Assembly: GCA_963930775.1 (NCBI GenBank)
Contig: OZ005693.1
Coordinates: 1,116,001 to 1,180,000 of the forward strand
Direction of reading: 5' to 3'
Length of the DNA stretch: 64,000 nucleotides
Origin: Cliona cf. orientalis
Taxonomy: Eukaryota; Porifera; Demospongiae; Clionaida; Clionaidae
A program made the position numbers and the translations under genes. The notes beneath the pieces were generated by a model that saw only the letters and a list, made by a program, of their open reading frames with translations, was not told the origin of the DNA and ran no database searches. Below, one piece after another: positions 33,409 to 44,700 of this stretch (its first letter is position 1; the number at the start of each line of letters is the position of its first letter).

Positions 33409-36400
33409 TTATAAACAAGGTCGTTTGGTGGGGGGGGAGCTAATTTCGTTCTCACTGGAATTCGATGATAGTTCTTCACCCTCTCTGCTTCTCTTTAACG
33501 AGTTCAGGGGCGGCATTAACTGGGGAGAGGGCATGGCATATAATCGTGAAAATAATCCACGCGGCGGTGATGATTGTTGAACTGTAGAACTGCACGGACA
33601 GAGGTTGCTATGGTTCGTATAAGAATGGGGTGAGGTCAAAGTGTGGTGGGAGGAGCAAGGCGATGTGGGACAGATGTGACTTTCTTCCTGAGTACTAGAA
33701 CTGGATGGTAGTACATGTACATGCGGGGTGTGGCTTGGTGATGGTAACAACGAGCAACAGTTAGTATTTGAGCCATGGGTACAGGTGCGGCAGGACGATG
33801 CAGATTGGGTGTGGCTTCCACCGTGATTTGGCTCTCTTGACGGTGAAGGAAGGGAGACGGAAGGAGGATTAGCTTCTGAGCTGTTAGAAGAGCCAGTTGG
33901 TAAGGTGTGTCTAGAGTCACCATAGCTACCACCAGTAGTAGAACAAGTGACATCAGTACTGTTATTTTTCCCATTTGGAGGAGCCAAGGTGTGATTTGAA
34001 GAATTTTGAGCCCCTTCCTGTGACATCACCTGTAGACGGTTGTGGCATGGGCCTGGGTCCGGGTGCTGCTGACTGTGCATAATATTATGGTGGTCGTACG
34101 TGCACGTGTGCAAGCAGGAGCAAGGAGGAGAGAGACAGAGGAGGGAGCAGCCGGGAGCAGGGCAGTGAGCACACATAACTGACTTGGTCGATCGCCATGG
34201 TGAATAACACGTTGCACAGTTGGCTATAGTGTCTTCTCTCTCAAGCTCAGAGGGATTATCCTGTGCCGACTCAAGGTCAGAAGTTTCATTCCGGCACCGA
34301 TTTGAAGGAAGAGGCTCTGTAGAAGGGATAAGGTGTGCGCTACTAGTAGTAGTAGGGGACTGCTGAGGAGTATCCCTATCCTTAGCTGTGGTATCGCTAC
34401 GTTTCAACCGAGGAATATCTTCTTCTCTAGTTGTGGCATCACTGGTGGGTGCTGGTGCACTCGTAGATGGATTAGGATTCAAGCTGGCTCCATCACAGTC
34501 TTGGGCGACTCCAGCGCTGACTTTCTTCGATATATCTTTATCTGCTACACCCCCTTCTAGTTCTGCCACATGTGCTCGTGCTTCGCTTAAAGGTGTGCGA
34601 GAGGGAGGGAGGGGAGGGTTGGCGCTCGTACACGTAAGTAGCTCAGACAAAGACTCCCTTCGAGGGATGATGCAAACTGGTGTAATAGACAGCTGAAGTG
34701 ACTTCAATTTTACAGCAGTAAGCTTTGAAGTTGCTGCACCTTTCTCTTGTCTCGATCTTTCAGGGCTGGAGGGAGGAGTCATTGCGTCATCACTAGGGGG
34801 TGGAGTCGAGGATAACGAAGGTGAACAAGATGATACTATTGTGCTTAAACGTGTGCTAGTTCGAGTCCTGGGTTCCATATACCCAGATTCATAGCCACTC
34901 AGGAGCGACTCCTCGTCTGTCTCATTGTCCCTGGCTAGGGCTAGTCTAGCCCGAGATTGCCTGCGGTATATCTCCAATTCGGACTCGGATTCCGATTCTG
35001 TCTGAGATGTACCAGTAGTCTCTGAGTTTCCATCCCACCTCGCCACTCTCGCTACTGCTAACGATGGATGACCTCGAGAAATTGGCTGCCGTGCTGAAAA
35101 ATGTCGTGGATCGTCCGTTTCTGATGCTGTGCCGGATAGTATCTCATCTTGTTCGGTAGAGCTCTGTGAGTCTATCTTGATTACGTCCACTATATTGAAG
35201 GGTTTTACCCCTGTTGGTGGGCGATGGCGACTGCTAGAAGGACGTGGGTCACATGACTGCAAATTTGCCGTCGTATTATCAGGAGACGTATGAGTAGGAT
35301 CACGATAATCAGGTATATACACATCCAGTGTTGGAATATAAACTGAAGGTTTTGATGATAGATCAACTTCTGTTTCTGAATTCACAGACGAAAGAAATTC
35401 ACTCTCCGTCCTGTATCTGTGGCGGTTGTCACATGTGGGGGGTGACCCTGGTAAAACGACTTCGTTTCGTGCGTTGGTTCGGTGAAGTGCTGACCGGTTA
35501 TTTTGAAATCGATGGTGGCTTCGAACTGGCATAATATCAAAAGGTACGCCAGACACGGCGGAGTCAGTACCCTCACTGTCGGTTGTACACATGTCCGTGT
35601 AGTCTAGTATGGATTGTGAAAGTGACTGTGATTGGTCAGGATAGAGTGTCACCGAATTGTCCTGTGAATAGAAAATTGTTTCGTCTTGATCGTTGGGATT
35701 GTCCTCTGACTCTAATCCCGGCTGCAGCGTAATGGTGGCAATAGCTTGACTACACGGATCAATCACCACTAATTGCAGGGGGTCACCTCCTCCTTCTTGT
35801 ACATAGTTTTTAGGATCTGAGCTCGTTTCTATACTTAAAAACGAATTGGGTGTAGGCCACGCCCACTTACCACGCCCATTCCTTCGACGCCACCTCACCC
35901 CTGGGTACACTGCGGAATCCGATTCGTCGTCAGATGAAGAATACCCCTCCATTAGCATCAACTCTTTCTTTCTTCTCTTTTCGCGTGATTTTTGCTCCTC
36001 CAGGTCCCAGTCTATCTCTTGTTTGACCTTTATCACTCTCTCGTGAAGTAGAGCAGTGAGTGTGGCATCTTCAGAGTCAAATTCACTGTCTCCATCATCC
36101 TCTATCACTATAGGTTGATACCTGCAACCAACGTCTGCGGGGAAAAAGGTGGAAACTTGACTATCGCGTATCAATACGTGGCCTTTAACCCTACCGTCAT
36201 TGCCAAAGATGTTCTTAATCTGTTCTTCACAGTCCTCAGCACGAAAGTCTAACGATTTCCCGCCAGTCTCATCTTCAGGGAACTCTCTCTCATACTGCAT
36301 GGGCCATAGACAAGCTTATAATATATAGCACTGGAGGTAGCTTCTTAGCTTTGTCATAAAATACCTTCAAAAAAATCCGCTCAAAAACGGCCGAAAAGGT

Positions 36401-36502
36401 TTTCTTGTTTCGTAGAATTCCCCTCTCGAGGAAGGTCTCCATGTGAGACAGAGAAGACCCTTCCTCTGCTGTTTCTTCGTCCATTTCAGCCACCGTCCAC
36501 AT
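33409..36502 (-). CDS. Large acidic, Ser-rich protein of unknown family
   Basis: Two exons: 36365-36502 (MWTVAEMDEE; a second Met seven codons in is also possible) and 33409-36294. They join as FERIFLK|YEREFPEDE across a GTATTT...CATGCAG intron. The product is just over 1,000 residues. After a structured-looking N-terminus (about 130 residues) come an acidic/Lys-rich stretch (KVKQEIDWDLEEQKSREKRR), long Ser/Thr/Pro-rich disordered sequence, a Cys/His-rich patch (CATCYSPWRS, then MCAHCPAPGC and CSCLHTC; about 34070-34230) and a basic C-terminus (PPTKRPCL). I do not recognise the family. The N-terminal pattern FxxxFERIxxKYxxxFPEDE faintly recalls the Scm3/HJURP CENP-A chaperone motif, too weak for a name. 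Nuclear localisation is plausible. Confidence 0.7.
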
Positions 36503-36560
36503 GGTTGGGTTCGATGGTTCGACGTTCCCGCCCTTTTTGGAGGGTCAAAGGTCGACCCGT
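36340..36560. repeat. Promoter/first-exon segment duplicated at 37737-37937
   Basis: Blocks AGCTTCTTAGCTTTGTCATA, CGCTCAAAAACGGCCGAAAA, TTTCTTCGTCCAT and GTTCCCGCC...GAGGGTCAAAGGTC recur in the same order and orientation at 37737-37937. The copy is not collinear throughout and its exon frame is broken. Confidence 0.8.
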
Positions 36561-36659
36561 CCCCAGACACCACGTGCTCCACAATTTGACATGCATCAAC
36601 TTACTGTGAATAAGTTTAAGCTACATTATCCCATGATTGTTATAATATTACTTAATTAT

Positions 36660-36840
36660 AATGGAAGAAAAAATAAACCCCATCCTCCCCCAAGCCGAGT
36701 TGCTGCAGTTGGCACCCTTCCAGGATGGGGGGTTCTCAAGGGAGGATAAGGGCAGTCCCTAAGCCATAATGCCCAGATCCTTGCAGCGATTTTTAGCTGC
36801 TAGCATCTACCCGGATACGACGTCCCAGAATTTGCTATTA
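36660..36840. repeat. Dispersed repeat, copy 1 (copy 2 at ~37245-37510)
   Basis: Shared blocks include GCCGAGTTGC/GCCGAGGTGC, CTTCCAGG(G)ATGGGGGGT, TCAAGGGAGGA, CCCTAAGCCAT and ATGCCCAG. Copy 2 is longer and carries an extra insert near 37290-37335. No coding frame or tRNA-like head was found. Confidence 0.6.
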
Positions 36841-37958
36841 TTATTATTCTTATTAATTTTAATGACAGTACAGGCGAAGAGGCCCAATAGTCTAAGCATT
36901 ATAAAAAGAGAAAGTAATGGCAGTTAATGAGAATGTGATCTTTTCTTGAAAGCTACAGAACTGTTCAACAATTGCTACAGGGCAATGTTTTTCTGCCCAG
37001 GAAACTTCTGCAACATAAGTTGATCGCTAGTTGTTAGCCTCATGATCGTAAGCACATGCCCAATGACCACATTCATCTTGATTATTTACTCTTGGGGTCA
37101 TGTAGCCAGTGGATGATGCATAACCTTTGTCTTTGTGTATGTATAATAATATCGGACTGGATGGAAAATTAATACGAATATTATGCAAAAGAATAAAATT
37201 AATTATATTTTATTCCAATAATTATTTCTCATAATGAAAGAAAAAAATAGTCCCAATCATCCCTCCCCCCGGGCCGAGGTGCCGCAGCTTCGATGATCCG
37301 TTTGGGAGTGACCCTGCGGACATTACCGCAGCTGGCATACTTCCAGGGATGGGGGGTATTCAAGGGAGGAACCTGGGCGACCCCTAAGCCATTTATGCCC
37401 AGGACCATGTGCAGTTTTCAGCTGCAGGTGCCAGAGGGGATACCCCTGACGCCGTCTAGCCCCGTTATCGATAGTACCTCCCAGAAAATGCTATTTATTG
37501 AGCTAAGACAGGGGGTAGCAAAACGCGTATGGTTTTCACGTTGGAATGTACAGACCGTGACGTAATTAATTAAAAGCTATGAATATCATTAATTCTATAC
37601 CGCGGCGCGCGCCAAAGTGTATCTCAGCAACGGAAAGAGCTATGGAGCTGGAACAAAAACCAAAATGTAGCTCTTGAGCAGGTGAAAGCAGTTATCATTG
37701 TCCTGAACATATGCCACAGTATACACACCAAGCTTGGGAGGTACATGTAGCTTCTTAGCTTTATCATATAAAAATCCTTCAAGAAAATTCGCTCAAAAAC
37801 GGCCGAAAAGGTGCGATAGAAAAGACCCTTCTGCTGTTATTTCTTCGTCCATTTTAGCATAGATGATCTACTCCTGATGATTTTTAAGCAACTGTCAAGG
37901 TTCAATGTTCCCGCCTTTTTTGAAGGGTCAAAGGTCAGCACCGTGTTTTGTGTCGGAG
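36841..37958. other. Divergent-gene spacer with duplicated sequence
   Basis: It lies between the start of the gene at 36502 (minus) and ZCRB1 (plus). It holds copy 2 of the dispersed repeat (37245-37510), a GCGGCGCGCGCC patch (37601) and the first-exon duplicate (37737-37937) that ends just before the ZCRB1 start, so the duplicate probably forms part of the ZCRB1 promoter. Confidence 0.5.
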
Positions 37959-38853
37959 ATGAGTGGCGGCTTAGCTCCGAGTAAGAGCACTGTCTATGTC
38001 AGTAATCTCCCTTATGAACTCACAAACAACGACTTGTATAAGGTGAGAATCTTCATAATTGTACAGAGCTGAAATAAAAAAGGTTACATGGTGCGCTTTA
38101 ATTAGGGAACTTGTTCTTGTTTGTATAGATATTCGAAAAGTATGGGAAGCTTGGTAAAGTGACCATCATGAAAGACAAGCTCACCCGTGAGAGCAAGGGA
38201 GTGGCCTTCGTCCTATTTGTGGACCGTCAGTCGGCCCACCGAGCTGTGCAGGCCATGAATAGAAAAGAACTCTTTGGGCGAACTTTAAAGTGCAGCATTG
38301 CGAAAGACAACGGCAGAGCATCTGAATTCATTCGTAGACGTATCTATAAGGACAAGTCTAGGTGCTACGAGTGTGGCGAATTCGGCCACTTGAGTTTTCG
38401 CTGCCCCAAGAATGCCTTGGGTGATAGAGAACAGCCGCTTAAAAAGAAAAAAGTGCGAGGTGAGAAGGATGGAGAAGAAGTGGGAGAGAGGGGGAAAGGA
38501 AGGAGGTCGTTAGCTGAAGAGGAGGAGGAGGAGGAGGAGGAAGATATGGAAGAAGAGGAAGATGATGATTTGAGTCTTAGAGAGGCCATTAGGTAAGATT
38601 AAAAGAATCAAAACAATCTACTTGAGCAACAGTCAATTTTTATGTATGCCTTTATAATTATTTCTATTTTTTTTCTTCCAGGTTGTGCCATGACATGAGG
38701 GAGCGAGAATTGACGTCCTACGGCGGTGCAGCTGGATCATCTAGTTTCACGGAAGGGTCAGGGTCAGGCTACCACATACATTTGGACGAGTTTGGCAAGA
38801 GAAAGACCATTAAACCTGATTCCTACTTCAGTGATGAAGATGCCAGTGACTGA
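37959..38853 (+). CDS. ZCRB1: ZCRB1: RRM and CCHC zinc-knuckle protein of the U12-type spliceosome
   Basis: Three exons (37959-38042, 38129-38592, 38682-38853) give about 239 residues. The N-terminus [20 protein letters not shown] is almost identical to the animal family. One RRM spans residues about 10-88 with RNP2 VYVSNL and RNP1 [13 protein letters not shown] knuckle follows, [14 protein letters not shown], then KNALGDRE, a Lys-rich and a long Glu-rich segment, and the typical C-terminus [14 protein letters not shown]1 is the U11/U12-31K subunit that acts in minor (U12) intron recognition in the nucleus. The acidic run is longer than in vertebrates (217 residues in human). The start codon and all splice sites are canonical. 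Confidence 0.96.
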
Positions 38854-39149
38854 ATAAGAATTAATGACGATTCAGATCATATGGGTTGATGAATACATAT
38901 AAGTGGCATAGCACTATCAGCTACGTACTAGAATCTAGTACATTCTGAGTGAGGATTCTGAAAGTACTGTACTATGTAGTGCATGACTATGATGTGGTGT
39001 AAATTTAAAATTCTTATATATGGTGCTACATTGTATTTTAATGATTTTGATTGATTCATGAGTACAATAAGTTTAAGCATAAAACTACTAAAATTGATGC
39101 TACATAATATTATGTACAGTCATAGGATATTCTGAAGATTAAAATTTTC
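38854..39149. other. Convergent 3' spacer
   Basis: A short AT-rich gap between the ZCRB1 stop and the stop of the minus-strand coiled-coil gene. It holds both 3' UTRs, with no other feature seen. Confidence 0.6.
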
Positions 39150-41561
39150 TTATTCTGCCACTCCTAGAGTAGATGACTGATCAGGCCTCCACATGGAGTA
39201 CCTCCCATGAGCCATGTGTCCCAGCCCCTTCACTGGCAGTTCACTGACACTACTGTGCTCAGAGAGTGCACTATAAGACAGAGGCTGCCACCCCTTCATC
39301 ACCTTAGGGGCTCGTTTCGGCATTGACTTTTCGTTCAGTTTTCTAACGAGCTTTGTAGTCGATTTCTGTTCCAGATTGATATTGTCCAGAGAATCACTGT
39401 GTAAATCAGTCAAAAACACTGAACCAGCATTGCCAGCATTTTCCTGCCTCCATTCATCCTTGGTGATATTTGTAGGAGGTCCACTAGATTTGCTTGGACT
39501 GCAGTATAGCTGATCGCCAAATTCCTCCAGAGAGCCAGAGAGTAAGTCACCATCTGGTGTGAGAAAGGTAGGCAGCTTCTTTTTTATCTCCAAACTCGTC
39601 CCACCACTTTTCCTTCTCGTTGGAAGAAGCAAAGTCGCTTTCTCCTTTCTCTTTCTCCTCCTCTCTAAGACTGAAGCTGCTCTATCTTGTACTTTCTCGT
39701 CTTCTTCAAGGAGCTCCGTGAACCATCCTTTGATGCTAGTGAGAGCTGTATCGATGGTATTATTATAGGGGTCCCTCCTTCGCAGCAAGGCTGTAGCTCT
39801 TCTCTGCAGCTGCTTATTCATGAGCTCTATGGCATTATTCCAGTTCGAGCAGTTGGTACCCATTTCTGCCTTAGTGATGATCTCATCAAGAACTTCACCG
39901 AGTGGTATAGGCTATAAATGGTGAAAATTACAATAATTGCAAGACAGCAAAGTGTGAATGATAAAAATGCGGGCACCTTGCATACAACACTTTCGTGACT
40001 TGCAAATTGGGGTCAGAATAGCAGAACGCTCTCACATACATTACTATATGGGTCCGAACTACTGGCATCATCATTGCTCGATGTTCTTACCTTCCCTGTG
40101 TAGCGATCGTGTACAGTCGGTTGTTCATAGATCTCTAGACACTGCTTCACTGAAGGACTGGCCACTTGCTTCAGCTTATTTGAACGTCTTATTATCGGTC
40201 TGATTTGCTTGTGGGCAGCCATTTTCTTCCCACCCCAGAGTGACTCCAGCATAGACTTGGTATCCAGTCTAGTATCCTCTGCATCATGACAAGTAATAAT
40301 TACTAACCCTGTATCCAGGCCCACCCCAGATTGCAAGCTGTCAGTATTATTAAAAAAAAAATCAATAATGCAAAAGTTGGTTATAATGGGTTTACATGGC
40401 TTTAGTAGGGCCTGGGGACGAGGATAAGTATTCCATGCAGAAAAGTCATGCATATAATAAATTATACCTCTATTAAGCATTTGATAGATTGCAGTTGTAT
40501 CGCCGTCCTGTGGTGGGTTGCACTGCTCTTCATGTCCATCATCAGCATGGGCTGGAGAGAGGAACTCCTCTGTGGAGTTGTCTACATTATCCCCTTTCTG
40601 TTCTTCTTCAGCCAATTTTAGGGTATTCAACTTTTCAGCTATCCTCTTCTTGTGCTCCTGAACTGTATAGTACAAAGTGTGTAAGTATCAACAATAATAT
40701 TAAAGTTTGTGCAGGAAATTCAATTTACTTCTCTCTATGTGTGATCGCAGTGCTTCTGTCAGCTTCTTCTGCGACGATTTTCTAGCTTCAATTTTCTGCA
40801 TCAGAAAAACAATCAGAAATGATAAAAAATATTAAAAGAAAGAAATTGAAATCCTAGAATTGAACCCATGCAAATCCTCTGAACAATAAAAAAAAATTTT
40901 TATTTGGCCGCTGAGCATACCTCAAGTCTCTCTTCCTCCTCTCTTTTCCTCAACTCGGTGGAGAGCTTGTCATTCTTGCTGATCAGGTCACGCTGGATCC
41001 CAACTCTCTGCTGAAGCGTTTGATGTTTCTTCAGTCTTTGCTCTTCCAGAAGGGCATCCCAGCACATCAACGTGGCCTCTGCTTTCTGCAAGATGATTAT
41101 AAATTTTTTTTCGCAAAATTCAAATGATACGCATTGTGTATCATGATGTATTTTTGGTCTCTTAAAAGGCGTAGAGACCTTGGACTCAGTATCTAACTAT
41201 TATATAGAGACACCATTAAAATTTTCAGTTTTACCTGATTCCGTTTTCTTCTTAGCTCCAATTCATGTTCCCTCCTGATCTTGTCTGCAGAAAGCAAACC
41301 AGAACTAGAACCAGCCTTCTGATTTCCACCTCCATCTCTCCTTTTCTTTCCACTTCGATGCTCTTTGGTGCTCTGCGCTGGGGCTCCCAGTGCCTGAGGA
41401 TGTGAACTCGCCTCGTGCACTTGGTGATCTGATTTTTTTGATGATTTAGCGGGAGATCGGGGTCTTTGCGGGGAGCTGGAGGAGTTGAAGGACGCGGTGA
41501 TGGCGGGATTGTAGCCCCTCAGGATTGGGGGGAACGTAGATTGCCTCGAAACCTCCACCAT
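39150..41561 (-). CDS. Uncharacterised coiled-coil protein
   Basis: Six exons fit in frame: 41235-41561, 40921-41085, 40729-40797, 40467-40664, 40093-40280 and 39150-39912, about 570 residues. The N-terminal 100 residues are Ser/Pro/Lys-rich and start MVEVSRQSTFPPILRGY. The middle is strongly helical and charged (RREHELELRRKRNQ, LRKREEEERLE, HKKRIAEKLNTLKLAEEE), a probable coiled coil. The last exon holds a second helical region (NNAIELMNKQLQRRATALL, VLERRRKRKEKATLL) and a polar tail. No catalytic motif, membrane segment or signal peptide is visible. The start lies 200 bp from the divergent UNC79 start, so a shared bidirectional promoter is likely. I do not recognise the family. Confidence 0.75.
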
Positions 41562-41760
41562 TTCTTTCGATCAGCTAACTCGAAGCTCTACAATCTACTC
41601 CATGCATGATCTGCTGTTCGTTTGGATTGCTATGGCAACAGGAAACCATGTGGAAAGTGGGCGGGGCTCGTAGTTTGTATTATTTTTATCCAATTAAGTG
41701 AAAATCCACAGAAATTTTAGAAACCAATCATACTCTGTACGCGGTTGAGTGGCCTGTACT
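41562..41760. promoter_or_regulatory. Compact bidirectional promoter region
   Basis: Only 199 bp separate the two divergent start codons. It contains GTGGGCGGGGCTCG (about 41657-41670), a GC-box-like sequence, and CCAATTAAG/ACCAATCA motifs but no clear TATA box. The promoter role is inferred from the arrangement. Confidence 0.5.
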
Positions 41761-44700
41761 ATGGACCGCTCCAGTGGGGTCAGGTTCCCGTTGATCGGCT
41801 ATGAATTACTGTCGGAATCCTCAGAATGTGACCACAGTAGGCCCAAGTCAATGTCGCTGAGGATCAGGAGAGAGAAGAACCCTGAGCAGTCTGGCGGCGC
41901 GCGAGTCCGCCCTGGGGACTACGGCCCGCAGCTGAAGGACTGCTGTAAGTCGATTAAATCAGTGTATTTATACACTTGACTTGCTACCGTAGACTTCTGA
42001 AGAGCGCGAACCCTTCTAAGTTCTGGCAGCCCATTAAAAATTCAGTTATATGGCCTGGCGTTGAGTGACAGAAGATTGTCAATATTTCATGCATAATTTA
42101 TGTGGTACACACAGGGACACGTATGAAGGTGCATATTGCAGATGGTGTGTCTACGGGGGACAACTTTCTTCACCCACTCGGTGAGATCAGGGAGGTGCTG
42201 GAAAGGTATTCAACGACATATTTGGTCATAGCATTGTCTACGTAGAACAATTATTATCTTAGTATAATTGTATACGAACCTGTTTTACTTACATAATAAC
42301 ATCTGTGAGTGCATGTAAACTGAGAGTAGTGAAAGTGACAATTATTGTCATAGTGAAATCCCAATGCTGTCATTATGTGATAATAATCTCGGGAGTGGGC
42401 GCTTGTATCGTTATGTACACTGGGATTATTAACGTCACACAAGTATTAATATAATATGTTATACTTGTAGTCACACAAGTATTAACGTTATACTTGTATG
42501 TGGTTGCACATTAATCTTCTTATCTGGTTCAACTAATTATCGAAATTTCTCCCAATATCTGACTATAATATTATTATATTTCTGCACTGCACTCACTGAT
42601 CTGTTATCTATCACCATCCCACCCTCCCTCCCTCCCTCCCTCTCAGTATCATCCTAGGCAATGACAATGGCCCCCCTCTCTCTCCCAACTTCCTCAACGA
42701 GCTACGAAACCTCTACTACTTCATCACGGAGAAACTCATCAGCTACATGTCCAGGATCCACAGCTTCAAGAGAGAGATGGGGGAGCTACTGATCGATGTC
42801 CTGTGCTACATCAGCGCCGTAGACTACGACAATATGGCGACATTTCCCGAGGTATTTGCCTCGTGTCTGCTCTACTTTCTGCCGAGCCCCAACTGGGAGA
42901 GGGCGGCGGACGAAGTCCTGAACCGGCTTTGTCGCTATGTCTTACCCAAGTGTCTAGGTATGACTCTGCATTATTGATGACATTGATGCCATTTTGATTT
43001 TGCAAGCATGACTTCTCCATTTAATAATTCTATCAGAAAATTTTGTTGAGAAATCCATGCAGTATAGGTACCAAAATTGGTGGAACTACTTTGCTAGATG
43101 CCTATTTAATTTTCAGTTTGTTGAGATTTTTGTCCCCTAGTTTATAAAGATTACTTAAATTTTTTCATTTAGACATTTTCACTATTTATTGCATGGATAT
43201 CTCTCCATATATGTATTCAGCTGACTGCCACGATCTTCCGTACACTTGTATGAGTGCTTCTTCCTCGCTGATGATGGTCCTGGGCAGCTGCCAGGAGAAG
43301 AAACACCACCTGCTCATCTCTGACACACTCATGCAGCTCAAGAGAGATGTCTGCACAGTAAGGGAGAGGGAGGAGAGAGAGAGAGAGAAAGAGATCAAGT
43401 TAATGTTATTTTTTCCACAGGATATTCTCTCCTTAATTGCATTTGGTACACCGACTATCCGTGACAATGCATTGAGCCTCCTTCTTCACTACTGGCCCAT
43501 TCCCATTCCGGAGTTCTCCCAAGATTCCCATTTCATCTACGGAGGTATAATAATATTATTATTATAGCATAGTAATAATTTTTTAACTCTTTAAAAAAAT
43601 TTTTTGTACAATTTTGACCCAGAGTGGAACACTCCCAGCTGTGAAAATGCTAATTGTCGCAAGGGAAACAGCAGAGTCACCATGGTAACCGTTGTACATT
43701 AATTTTACAGGTCACGTGACTGTCACATGACTTACCCCTCTAGGTGTGCCTGGATCGTCAATGTGCCGCGCAGCACAAGGCGACCTCCATCAAACTCTAC
43801 ATGCTTCTGTGCCCTGACTGTGACCTCAGAATCCATGGGTAAGCAATGTGTAGCTAATGGATGGTAGCCTCGTCCCTAGCGTTGAAAATGTGGGAGTGGT
43901 CTAGGGACGAGGCAGTAGATAGATAGATAGATTTTTTTTATGTCACGCATCAAAAATGCATCAAGCCAGACTATGGCCTATGTGAATACTAGTGATCAAG
44001 CAGAGGGAAAGATAAGAGAAATTTTTTTTTTGGGGGGGGGGGGGGGATGATGGATAGATGATCGATAATCAAAGTGCTTTCTTTCTTTGCAGAAGTTCCC
44101 CAGAGAGTGATCACTTGAGGATGCCAATACCAAGGCCTCTGCGTAAGTTTGTGTGTGCATGTGAGTGCACCCATGCTTGTGTATATCTTTGTGTGTATAA
44201 AAAAACACAAATAATTTGTAACTACTATTGTGGAATTCGTCTGTGTCAGCATGCTGTACACATGCATGCCTTGTAACAATCAAAATCCAATATATGGATA
44301 TCAGATACTCCCATTCCTCAAATTAGGTACTCCATCACCCATTCCACCTCCTCCCCCCTTGCTTGTGTACATACATATAGACTGAAGCATTGCATTCCAA
44401 GAAATGTTGGAATGAAAACCTATTATTTCGACATGTACATTAGCAGTGTGCTCTTGTTTCGATTATATACTCAGCATGTGTGTGTGTGTGTGTGTGTGTG
44501 CGTAGAGCATCTGTTGATGTTGCTAGTTGAAGCTTGACTTGGGCATCCAATGCATCACAAAAACACACACAGTAACAATAGTAGTCTCATGGCATACATG
44601 TACATGCATATTCACTGCTGTTTCAGAGTAATAGGATTAGATGTATTTCATGGTTTGATTTTATACAAATGCCCCTATCTACACTATAAGTTAATATGAT

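Noticed and set aside
34333-34696. Plus-strand frames inside the unknown acidic gene
   Set aside because: They are antisense to a 2.9-kb open exon and have no independent support.
36660-37510. SINE interpretation of the two dispersed repeats
   Set aside because: No tRNA- or 5S-like A/B boxes and no poly-A or simple tail were identified, so only 'dispersed repeat' is supported.
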